Of a stretch of DNA of 64,000 bases, positions 55,591-64,000 are shown piece by piece. Location: positions 126,545 to 190,544 of the forward strand of contig JAMAHW010000056.1 of assembly GCA_023627715.1 (NCBI GenBank), given 5' to 3'. The notes beneath the pieces are model-generated. The model had not been told where the DNA came from. It worked only from the letters and a program-made list of their open reading frames with translations, and made no database searches. This DNA is from Periconia sp. R9002 (taxonomy: Eukaryota > Ascomycota > Dothideomycetes > Pleosporales > Periconiaceae). The number at the start of each line of letters is the position of its first letter. The stretch's first letter is position 1. Made by a program: the position numbers and the translations under genes.

Positions 55591-57312
55591 TTATGAGCGA
55601 CATAGTCTGCCATCTAGCTTCTGCACCCATCGTTCGCTCCCAACAGCCGTTCTCGCATAAAATACATCGAGCGGATCGTAGCGAGCCTTGATCTGACTTA
55701 GCTTTTCATAGTGGCTTCCATAAAACAAAGATTGAAAGTTCGATGCTTGGAAGTCAGCCTCGTTTAGGTAAGCTCCACCGTTGGGAACACGTCGCGCTAT
55801 TTGAGACAAAAGATCAAAGGTGATTTGATCTTGAGCTAGCTTGTTCGCGGCTTGGTCGGTGTAGTTGATAGGAAGGCCTAGAGCAAGGCTGAAGAGAGCC
55901 TGACGAAGATCTGGATTTGCTCCTACATCGTCAGGATTCGACACTCCTTTTTGGACGTTGAATGAAACCCCGGATATCAAGGCTCTTTCACCTATGTATC
56001 TAATTGCACCAACAAGTGAGTCAAGGTCTTGTTCCACCAGGCTGCGAGGAACCAATCGACCTCCGAGGTTGTAATCCGAGACATTCCAAGACGTGGGAAG
56101 AGAATTGTAAGCAGAGAGAAAGGTAGGATGCTCAGCAATTGCATAATCATAAGTCAGGTTAAGCCCTTGCAATCTCTTAATGGTTGGCTGCAGGAGTTCA
56201 TCCAGTTTCACCTTAGGTACTCCTGGAGCGAAGGCAGGCGAGAGCATAAATCCAAAGGGTGCGACGATCCATGAAGCCATGATATCGTTATCCACAAGGT
56301 CGGGTAAATATTTGAGAAATGTCCGAATAACATCGTAAATGGCATCTGTATTGGTTCCCGTGTTCAAAAGCGTGATATGAGCCGTAGAAACGAATGTATC
56401 TGGGTATGCTTTAACGGTCATGGAAACAACTGCGCCGTATGTGGAACCGCCCCCACCCCGTAAGGCCCAGAACAAATCAGGATGGTGATTCGGAGTTGCC
56501 GTGATAATCTCACCCGTAGCAGTCACTACCTCCCACTCCAAAACCTGATCAGCAGCAAGGCCGTATTTCGAGACAAGTGGACCATGACCCCCTCCCTGGG
56601 TGTATCCACCGGCTATGCCGACAGAAGGGCAGTTGCCTCCAACGACGACTAGTCCCTTTTCTCCCGCAGACGCGTAGGCTTCGTGAACTTCAACCCCGGC
56701 GCTAAGTTTGAAAGCTGGTCCGGAGTATCCCAAACTTCGATAATTCTCAATAGACGAGATGTCTTTCATGTAGTGAGTCCATATTGCCAGCGAGTGTGCC
56801 CCGGTCGACTTCCCTAGATAATCATGACCAGTATTTCTAATGACCAAACGAATATTGTATTTCTGGGCAAACAGGAGAGTCTGCTTGAAGTCGAGAGCAT
56901 TTGTGGCCCTAACTGCATACCTAATGTGATATCCGAGGTCGCACGGAGTAATCGGGGAGGAAAACGGGTTGCAGCTATCATTTCCAAATGGGTATGCCAT
57001 AGGGGAGGACGGCGAATGCACATGGGTTTCTGGATAGTTCCAGACGTTGCGCAATTCGTTGCACTGTGCTTGATTAAACGCTGCATTCGGCTTACCAAGT
57101 GCAGTTGAATGACATGGCGCAGCTATTGGAACGGTACTGATAAGCTTGCCACCTAGTGTTTGATTCAAAACATCCCAATCGGACTGAGTTGGCCAAGAAG
57201 CATCACCAGGGATCGTTCGACATTGTTCTGATGTGTTGGGAGCAGAGAAGCGGTATAGAAGGGCAGCGGTAGCAGCTGTTAGACAGGGAAGGACAAAGCT
57301 GAACGAAGGCAT
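55591..57312 (-). CDS. FAD-linked oxidoreductase, berberine-bridge-enzyme type (isoamyl alcohol oxidase-like)
   Basis: Secreted flavoprotein oxidase. Single exon, 573 residues from ATG 57312, chosen because it starts a signal peptide (MPSFSFVLPCLTAATAALLY); the frame is open with an ATG at 57546, which would bury it. PCMH-type FAD domain: LVIRNTGHDYLGKSTGAHSL with His163, and GGNCPSVGIAGGYTQGGGHG with Cys228; this His/Cys pair is what binds flavin bicovalently in BBE-like enzymes. Then LEWEVVTATGEI, WALRGGGGSTYGAVVSMTV, a substrate domain, and the BBE tail KARYDPLDVFYARTAVGSE. Several NxS/T sites. Similar fungal enzymes oxidise alcohols, sugars or metabolite intermediates; substrate not predictable. 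Confidence 0.92.
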   Translation of the reverse strand: MPSFSFVLPCLTAATAALLYRFSAPNTSEQCRTIPGDASWPTQSDWDVLNQTLGGKLISTVPIAAPCHSTALGKPNAAFNQAQCNELRNVWNYPETHVHSPSSPMAYPFGNDSCNPFSSPITPCDLGYHIRYAVRATNALDFKQTLLFAQKYNIRLVIRNTGHDYLGKSTGAHSLAIWTHYMKDISSIENYRSLGYSGPAFKLSAGVEVHEAYASAGEKGLVVVGGNCPSVGIAGGYTQGGGHGPLVSKYGLAADQVLEWEVVTATGEIITATPNHHPDLFWALRGGGGSTYGAVVSMTVKAYPDTFVSTAHITLLNTGTNTDAIYDVIRTFLKYLPDLVDNDIMASWIVAPFGFMLSPAFAPGVPKVKLDELLQPTIKRLQGLNLTYDYAIAEHPTFLSAYNSLPTSWNVSDYNLGGRLVPRSLVEQDLDSLVGAIRYIGERALISGVSFNVQKGVSNPDDVGANPDLRQALFSLALGLPINYTDQAANKLAQDQITFDLLSQIARRVPNGGAYLNEADFQASNFQSLFYGSHYEKLSQIKARYDPLDVFYARTAVGSERWVQKLDGRLCRS

Positions 57313-57727
57313 ATTTCGGTTTGGCGATTCGATTGGGAAGGAAGCATGGTGGGAAGACTCTTCACGCATATACATATATTGGAGAGTTCTTATGTGCAGG
57401 TGAATTGTTGCATAGTGACATTGAATGGGGCGCTCTCGCATTTCTACGCGAATGAAGTTAGTCAGAGTTGCAGGGGATCCATGCATGGTTAACAATTTGG
57501 ACATGTACTGAAAGATATGATTATTGGTCCATAATTCTCGCTGCATGAGGCGCAGTCTTCATGCAGTCCTCCACTGCAGAGTGCCTATATTGATTGCGGC
57601 ACGCCTCCAGCTCCGGTCATAAGCAATCTGAACCTGCCTCCCTAGCCGGGGTTCCTTTATCGCTGGCGTACATTGGGCACCATCTTATGTCTGAGGAATG
57701 TTTCCTGCAGTAAAACACTTCATAGGT
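57313..57727. other. Intergenic region upstream of the FAD oxidase
   Basis: 415 bp: promoter of the oxidase and 3' end of the rhodopsin-domain gene. An in-frame extension of the oxidase ORF covers part of it. Confidence 0.4.
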
Positions 57728-58918
57728 TTAGGTTTCCCTGCCAGGTCCTCTCGACGTAGAGTTCCTCACGTGTGTGTCCTCCACTAGAACGGAAATTGTT
57801 GTCGCTATCTGAATCGCATTCTCCGGGTTATGGGTGTCATTCAATTCCAGCAAATCATCCTCGCCGAGAATGTCAAATCTCCCCCGTCTCTGCTTCGTCG
57901 GCTCGCGGCTGCCAAATGTATGCAGGATATGGCTGCGATACTTCTGCCCCTTTGTAGAATAGATCCTTGCCCCGTTGGAAGATTGGCCCAAGCGTAGGAA
58001 GGTTTGCTGCGAGTATACCCAGCCATAATTCAAGATGGCTCTGGAAGGCGAGAACATATAGATCGTAGGCGAAATTAGAGTCAGACTTGGATTTGGCCGT
58101 TTCGACGAGGCGCCAGATCATGACACCAACAATACTAACATTATACCTCAGTGAGACCTCAAAGAATTGCACAGGATAGAATACTTACCAGAGCCCCAGG
58201 CCAAATACGCAACTAACATGAATCTTCTTCGACAGTGGTAGTCGAAGGCTCCATATCAACGGAGCATGTAAAAGCAAAATTGCAAGGTCGAGTACTGTAT
58301 TTACCGAGACCGAAGCGAGCTCTTGTATCTTTGAGACTCTGCAGTGTGTCTTGGACAACACCGGATCCCAGCTTGCAGAAAAGGGTCTACACTGGGCCAT
58401 GAAGAATGGTATGAATACGAAAACATATGATGTAGTGACGACGATAAAGACGCCCAAAACTTTCCTCATGATTGGTGTAGGGAACAATGTGAGATATAGA
58501 GAAAGCATGGATAGCTTGCATGCCACAGTTGCTATAGTCCAGGTCCACTCAACTGCAAACACAAGCTAAAAGAGTTGGTCAGTCGTCTCTCACTGGCTGT
58601 GACCATTGCATGCTACCTTGAGCTGGATAGATGTGTGGTGTAAACTGAGCGTATTTCCGTGGGCACCAAGCCCGTTGCAGATAGCTATTTCCATATTAGT
58701 CAAGCAGTAAAATCAAGATAGTGACGGAACAAACTCCAGATTGTCACTCCTTCCAATGACAGTGTCGATACCACCGACACTATCACGAAGTAGTCGTCAA
58801 CACGTAGAGCTCTTCTAGTGAATCTGGCAGCATAGATTCGCAAAGCTAGTGTGCTAAGATCAATGAAAGTGAATATGGTCATCCAAATGATGAGCGCCCG
58901 GCCTCTGTCGCTTATCAT
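57728..58918 (-). CDS. Fungal rhodopsin-domain (PTH11-like) integral membrane protein
   Basis: Putative seven-helix surface sensor. Exons 58918-58735, 58684-58617, 58565-58189, 58146-57942 and about 57901-57728 give about 335 residues. Helix 1 ALIIWMTIFTFIDLSTLALR, then AARFTRRALRVDDYFVIVSV (typical R-x-DDY junction), NGLGAHGNTL, FAVEWTWTIATVACKLSMLS, LGVFIVVTTSYVFVFIPFFM, QCRPFSASWDP (conserved CxP-WD), LDLAILLLHAPLIWSLRLPL and LELWLGILAANLPTLGPIF. The last junction is uncertain: without splicing, the frame stops at 57873; a 40- or 49-nt intron (GTATCG to CGAG or GAAG) continues into a tail with IQIATTISVLVED. N-terminal CFEM domain is absent. Confidence 0.82.
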
Positions 58919-59116
58919 TTCGAAGATATAGTTTGACTTGCACGTTATGGAAAAGCTAGGAGGAAGCCAGAAAGTCTACGTAGAGTCAATCAACAATGTG
59001 GCGTACCCTTCTTATGCAGGAAAAACGTAAGCTAGCTTACTAGGCATGTTACGCCACACTCATGTATATACATAGTAACCCCTCCACGAGCCTTGAAGAC
59101 CCATCATTCTCCAGCT

Positions 59117-60174
59117 ATGGAGCCTCCATATCCTTCGCCAGTGCCCACCTGGCACAACAACGTATATCCTGCAATTGATCCCAGCAAGGATAGCTCAAGC
59201 CATAAAGGCCAGACGATTATCATCACTGGAGCAGCAAGTCTACCAACCTTGATTTAATTGTATCATATGCTGAGCGCCGCCAGGGCAGTGGAATTGGTCG
59301 AGAAACAGCCAAGGCTTTCGTTATTGCAGGCGCAAAGCATGTGGTTCTGATCGGGCGTACAGCCGAAACTCTTCAGGCCACCAAAGCGCAACTCGCTGGA
59401 GACACACAAATTTCGATCTTTGTGGCCGATGTTACCAATGAGGCTTCTATACAGGAGGTTGCTCACAAAGTGGGCTCTTGGGATGTCATTGTCTTGAATG
59501 CAGGTTACTTGTCGTCTCCTGCGCCTACCGCGAAGGCGGACATCGGTGACTATTGGAAGGCGTATGAGGTTAGAATCTTCATCATTACCCTTTATTTCAC
59601 GGACCAAAATACTAACATGACAAAGGTCAATGTCAAATCTGCAATCATCTGCGCGAAGGCCTTCTTCCCGACGGCGAAGCAGGCAAGAGCAGTCGCGCTT
59701 GCCATAACAAGTGGTACTTTGAACTTTCGACCTGCTATGCTCGCAGGGATATCGGGATACCTATGCTCCAAGCTGGCAGTGGTCAAAACTATGGAATGTC
59801 TTTCACTCGAAAATCCGAACATATTCTGTGCATCCGTCCATCCTGGTGCCGTAGATACAGACATGTTCCGCAAGTCTGGAGCTACGCCAGATATGGTTCC
59901 AATGGACGATGGTGAGTCTTGCTGTTCATAGGAAAACTATAGCGCAAGCTAACTACGCCATGCAGTAAAACTTCCAGCTGGATTCTTGGTTTGGATGAGT
60001 CGCTCTGAAGCACAGTTCCTGAATGGAAAGTTTGTTTGGGCGAATTGGGACGTAGAAGAACTAAAGGCCAGGGCTGAAGAAATCGCTTCAGGTACTCTAC
60101 TGACCGCTCATATTGATGGTTGGCCCTTCCAAGCTTCAACCAAGGTGGAATCTGGAAAAGACCAAGGGTCATAA
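59117..60174 (+). CDS. Short-chain dehydrogenase/reductase (SDR)
   Basis: NAD(P)H-dependent oxidoreductase, substrate unknown. Exons 59117-59233, 59284-59568, 59626-59911 and 59966-60174 give 298 residues. Cofactor motif TGAGSGIG (37-44) is created across intron 1, NAG at 111-113, Tyr179 and Lys183 in YLCSK, and HPGAVDTDMF after it. Intron 1 appears to be a GC-AG intron (GCAAGT donor), since no GT donor restores the motif. The C-terminal extension (WANWDVEELKARAEE) is typical of a fungal SDR subgroup with an extra tail. Neighbours are the rhodopsin-domain gene (divergent) and the FAD oxidase. Confidence 0.9.
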
Positions 60175-60936
60175 ATCGTGCAATTGGTAATAACTTTCAG
60201 TCTATAGAAGGCTCTACTTGCAGGGCTCATTCCAAATTTTGGTAGTGATAGATAGAAACCTTCATTCCTTCCCTAGCAAAGCCTACATGCTTATCCAACT
60301 GCCTCATTTGGCGGTAATGGCATGAACAGCCGGAACCTGAAATAACATGGGCACATACCTACCAAAGCTTCATTTTGAAGCTAAAAAAGAAGTATTATGG
60401 CGTTGCCACTCCTACGGCTTGCTACCTCTCGCACATCTTCGCAAAATCCACCAACCTTTTCCTTTGAGCTATCATAGCTGTGCCGTATTCAAGCTCCTGA
60501 ACCGCATTTAATATATTGGAATGGGGGCTTGTATTGCCCCATGACTGTGCATCGAAGTTGATCATTCGACACGGTTAAGCATAAATGCGGCGAGGGTAGG
60601 ACGTCTCACCCGCACTAAGGGCCGGTGCGACCATTATAAGCCCGTAAGCTGCAGTACAGCTAGGCGCAGTGCAGCGCACGAGAGGGTTGTCCTTTGAATC
60701 ACTCCATTCGTCTTCGGATTTCAAAGCAGACGATTCATTTCGCAGACCGATCGGCCTGAGGCACAGTACATCAGATGGTCGTTATGTCACATCCTGGTAT
60801 CGAAGCCTGGCGTTCTTAGCCTGGCGGAAACATGGATCGACCGCCCTTATTGGCCATGTAAAAATACAAGCAAAAAGCCAGAAAATACAATAATACAAAG
60901 GTGCTCTTCGAATTCCCACGTACGACCCATAACGTG
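60175..60936. other. Convergent spacer SDR / two-module protein
   Basis: 762 bp, no supported gene; a few frames under 75 codons. Confidence 0.4.
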
Positions 60937-62021
60937 CTACCACTCTCTTTCAGTCCTGATCTGGCCGTATCTGTCCTCGACAACTGCCCACCCGGTGCTG
61001 ACGAAATACTTTCTGTTGTTCGTCTTCGTAATGTCCAATCCTCGAAGTCCATAGATGTCTTCCATCTCAAGGCGGTGCTCGCTTTTCTTCTTGCCCTCCG
61101 CAATACGGAGTTTCTCGAAGAAGCAGTAGCTGGCGTAGGAGACACTGCTCGTGTTGCCGGAAGTTGGGCCTTTCTTGTTGCGGAATGAGGATAACTGGGT
61201 TGATTGGATTCTGGTGGGGGCTTTGGCGGTATGGTATTGCGCTTGCAGGTCACGCAGGAAGGCCGCGACAATGATTCCGTCTTTGCGGAGATGGGCGTTG
61301 ATTTTTCTTCTGAGTTCGTCGCACGTGTCGTAGACAGGCACTTCATCGTCTTCTTCGCCATCAAGATGTATGTCGGATAAGTCCTTGCCGTTCGCTGTCT
61401 CCGAACCGGGTTTGACAATAGCGGTGCCCGTCGTTGCTGAGCTCGCTGCCTTCTTTGCTCTTTTCTTCGTCGGCATCTTGATACCCTTCAACTCTCGCTT
61501 CTTGAAATATTCCCATGCTTGCATATACGTATCACACCCAGCGCCTTTCTCCGGGCCATTCTGGGCCATGAATCTACCGTATGCAGGGCTGCTTACACCA
61601 ATCTCCCGCTGGAACTCGCCCACCTTCATCTCACCGCTGTCGATGAGGTTGCGTATGAGACGTCGGATTTGATCACAGTTCTTGTCAATGGCCACGCCCA
61701 ACAAATCATCATCGTCGTCATCATCATAATTATCGTTGGAAATGAGGTCTGATAAGCATCAATGCTGGCCTTTCGAAAAAAGTCGACGCGTTACCAATTG
61801 TCCGTTTGCCGCCCGCTGCCTGGAATGATGGTGGAGGCAAGCCTACGTTGGGAGAAATGTTTCCCAGAGCAGGACGCGACGTGTTGAGCTATATATCGTC
61901 GTTAGTGATGCACCATCTCTCTCACAAGGCCGCTCCTATTAGGGACTGCGGCTATTCCGGATGTGCTTACTATTGCCGAGATAGAGGGCAAAGGAGGTGC
62001 CGCGGGATTAGGTGAAGCCAT
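60937..62021 (-). CDS. Fungal protein with two copies of a helical module (DUF7726-like)
   Basis: Exons 62021-61971, 61888-61795 and 61748-60937 (donors GTAAGC and GTAACG; a clear CACTAAC branch in intron 1) give 318 residues. N-terminal 50 residues are Pro/Ala/Ser-rich, then an acidic run (NYDDDDDDD). Module 1, about 66-135: NCDQIRRLIRNLIDSGEMKV, GEFQREIGVSSPAYGRFMAQ, DTYMQAWEYFKKREL. Module 2, about 190-275: TCDELRRKINAHLRKDGIIV, AAFLRDLQAQY, SYASYCFFEKLRIAEGKKK. Spacer is Lys-rich (MPTKKRAKKAA), NLS-like. The helical pattern suggests HTH-like DNA binding, which is inference; I associate it from memory with the uncharacterised fungal family DUF7726. The final 45 residues (DIYGLRGLDITKTNNRKYF) are also conserved-looking. 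Confidence 0.82.
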
Positions 62022-63088
62022 TTTTATACGTGTTTCTTTTGGCTGAAAATGCTATGGGCCTGCAAAATAAGACGTTGGGTGATGATGGGGAAATGAGAGA
62101 TGGTGCGACGGTACTCATATACTGGGGCCGCTTGGCGCGATATTGCTTTCGTCATCGATCAAAGCTCGCAAGAAGATTGGCAATGATAAGGATCGATTTT
62201 ATTGCACTTGTATGGTACGTACGTATAACCGTTGCGGACTCTTGATGAATTTCGAGTTGGAGAGGAAGATCTCAGAATCCTGCAAAAGTATGGTCGTTTG
62301 AGCAGTAACTAGGTACTAATTTGTTGCACATATGGAGGTAAGAATGATTGACCCTAAAGCTTCGCGCACCTTTGCCGCAACAGAGACATTTCCATTCCAG
62401 AGATCCGCAAAAGCGTTCTTGTGTCGTCTTTGGGGAGGATTTATCATCCAAGGGTGAGACTACGTCACCGAAGCTTGTAACAACAGTCTACCTATTGGGA
62501 TGCAGGCAAGTAACATCGTAGTACGTACGCAGGACGGCATCTATGGAATAGCAGGCGTAGACTATGGAAATCCAAAAGAGCGCCTGCGATCTTGAGCACC
62601 AATGGTGGGTCGACAACAGATTAAATCAAAGTTCTTTTTTTCACGCGAGGGCGGTTGGAGGAGAGTCGAGAGCAGTTCAGGCAGTCATCGAGGTACAAGT
62701 GGACGTTTTGCCCTTATAGAGATGGTCGTAAGCAGGAACAAAAGTGTCTGTAGATATGTTCTCGAGGGCAGGAGCAAATGAAGCATGGCGATATAAGGCA
62801 AGCACGATATGGGTAGTGATTTAAGGATAGTATCAGTGAAGCACGTGATCAACGGTTCTAAAGAGGCAGTGATCGGCATAACCCTTTTCCGGTTTAGCGT
62901 GTTTCCGGCTCCGCCACTCTGCCCAAAACCCCGCCCCTCCTGGCTCTTCAGCCCGCTCAACCAACTTATCTACATCACCACACCCTCCGTCAGCCTCAGC
63001 ACGATCAGCCCCTCCCAACGCTTGCAGTCTCCCCCACACGAGCAGCATACTACATCGCGCTTCAGCAGAGGTCTCTCCAACCAGACAT
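62022..63088. promoter_or_regulatory. Divergent intergenic region two-module protein / eIF1
   Basis: About 1.07 kb. The last 200 bp before eIF1 are C-rich/CT-rich on the + strand, usual for strongly expressed translation genes. No other feature. Confidence 0.45.
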
Positions 63089-63517
63089 ATGACCACGGAC
63101 ATCCAAAACCTTAAAAGCTTCGATCCGTTCGCGGAAGCCGAAGACTCGGTTGGCGACGTCAAGACTACGAGTCAGAACTACATCCACATTCGTATCCAGC
63201 GTGAGTCACTCCCTTGAACGATGTTCGCTTTTTTTTCTGTATCTTCGACAGGATCTGAGTGCTAACGTGCGGCAGAACGCAATGGTCGTAAGACGTTGAC
63301 CACGGTGCAAGGTCTCCCCAAGAAATTCGATCAGAAGAAGATCCTCAAGGTTATCAAGAAAAAATTTGCCTGCAATGGCACTGTCGTTACCGACTCCGAG
63401 ATGGGCGAGGTGATCCAGCTTCAGGGCGACCAGCGCAAGGATGTTCAGGAGTTTTTGACCGATAAGAAGGAAGGGCTGGGCTTGGATGCAAAGACCATCA
63501 AGGTCCACGGTTTCTAA
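63089..63517 (+). CDS. SUI1: Translation initiation factor eIF1 (SUI1)
   Basis: Binds the 40S subunit near the P site and enforces start-codon fidelity. Exons 63089-63200 and 63276-63517 (GTGAGT donor, GCGGCAG acceptor, GCTAAC branch) give 117 residues, family length about 108-118. N-tail IQNLKSFDPFAEAEDSVGD; SUI1 fold from YIHIRIQQRNGRKTLTTVQG (join restored by splicing), LPKKFDQKKILKVIKKKFAC, NGTVVTDSEMGEVIQLQGDQ, RKDVQEFLTDKKEGLGLDAK and the closing IKVHGF. Every conserved block is present and length is exact. Confidence 0.97.
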
Positions 63518-64000
63518 GCCTATACGTCTGCCATGCCCGCGCCGCTTCCAAGCAGCCCCGAGTCCGCTACGTTTCGACTGCGCGCGGCACCTTATCGGCA
63601 CACAAACGACATAAGTTTGCTCACTCAGACCGCACTTTGTCGGTAGGCGGGGAAGTTTTTGCGGCACAGCATGGCAGATACCCTATTCGGACAACTCTTT
63701 TCTTAACGATTATTATGTTCTGGAGGAACGGGGACGTTGATTGAGGACTCTATCTCTCTCGGAGTTGTGGCTTCATTCCAACACTGTACGGTTATGAAAA
63801 ACAGCGGACCTATGTATGACAGAGTGCTCAGGCCCGAGGGGGCCGTGCTTGCTAGCCGAATTCATTGGTCCGCTGCGATAGTTCATGTTTTGAAGAATTA
63901 TGCTTACTGCATGTATCGAGTTATCAACGCAGAAAAAACATTTCGAAAAAAATCGTTCACAAGCGTATGCTGTGGGTTACGTTTCTTCATTTACGCATGC
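63518..64000. other. 3' flank of eIF1 to window end
   Basis: 483 bp; 3' UTR of eIF1 then unassigned sequence. No gene start recognised. Confidence 0.4.

Noticed and set aside
55591..57546. 651-residue version of the FAD oxidase starting at 57546
   Set aside because: Would place 78 unrelated residues before a clear signal peptide; the start at 57312 fits family length.
54631..60174. Secondary-metabolite gene cluster
   Set aside because: No PKS, NRPS, terpene synthase, dimethylallyl transferase or pathway regulator in the window.
1..64000. CRISPR arrays, bacterial operons, Shine-Dalgarno sites
   Set aside because: Eukaryotic nuclear DNA with spliceosomal introns; none expected and none seen.

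Overview
The window is nuclear DNA of a filamentous ascomycete (Pezizomycotina). The evidence is many short spliceosomal introns (about 42-119 nt, mostly GTRNGT donors, CTAAC-like branch points), single-copy eukaryotic housekeeping genes, and families typical of moulds: PhiA, NADPH oxidase A, a HET-domain protein, a fungal rhodopsin-domain (PTH11-like) protein and a BYS1/thaumatin-like secreted protein. I cannot assign class or genus. All gene models come from reading frames and splice signals by eye; no transcript or database search was available.

Layout. 1-2.4 kb: 3'-truncated cofactor-independent phosphoglycerate mutase (-) facing away from Mediator subunit MED9 (+). 3.9-4.9 kb: a secreted repeat protein (-) with ten cationic HHKGRGKK cores between acidic linkers, which looks like a Kex2-processed peptide precursor; it is the most novel item. 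5-10.8 kb: sparse, with a Tc1/mariner-derived helix-turn-helix ORF, phiA and a poly-Asn hypothetical. 10.8-24.6 kb: housekeeping block with DNA polymerase epsilon POL2, COX20, an unknown basic protein, a microbial-type PARG and the exosome nuclease RRP6. 25.8-32.9 kb: MAPEG protein, BYS1-like protein, GGA clathrin adaptor, TSR3. 32.9-35.4 kb: a long gene-free spacer with C-runs and G-quadruplex-type repeats. 35.4-45.3 kb: noxA, an SDR, EMG1/NEP1 and a VOC-domain protein fused to a long Ser-rich tail. 46.9-50.4 kb: HET protein and a divergent hypothetical. 50.4-54.6 kb: accessory, repeat-marked DNA around a secreted protein of unknown function, with a MITE-like inverted repeat and chimeric duplicated scraps. 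54.6-60.2 kb: four-helix membrane protein, BBE-type FAD oxidase, rhodopsin-domain protein, SDR. 60.9-63.5 kb: a two-module DUF protein and eIF1.

How genes relate. TSR3 and EMG1 modify the same hypermodified 18S rRNA nucleotide and lie about 7.4 kb apart on one strand; RRP6 and eIF1 also belong to ribosome synthesis and function. The 46.9-60.2 kb part looks accessory (self/non-self recognition, sensing, secreted and oxidative enzymes). There is no polyketide or peptide synthetase, so I do not call a metabolite cluster.
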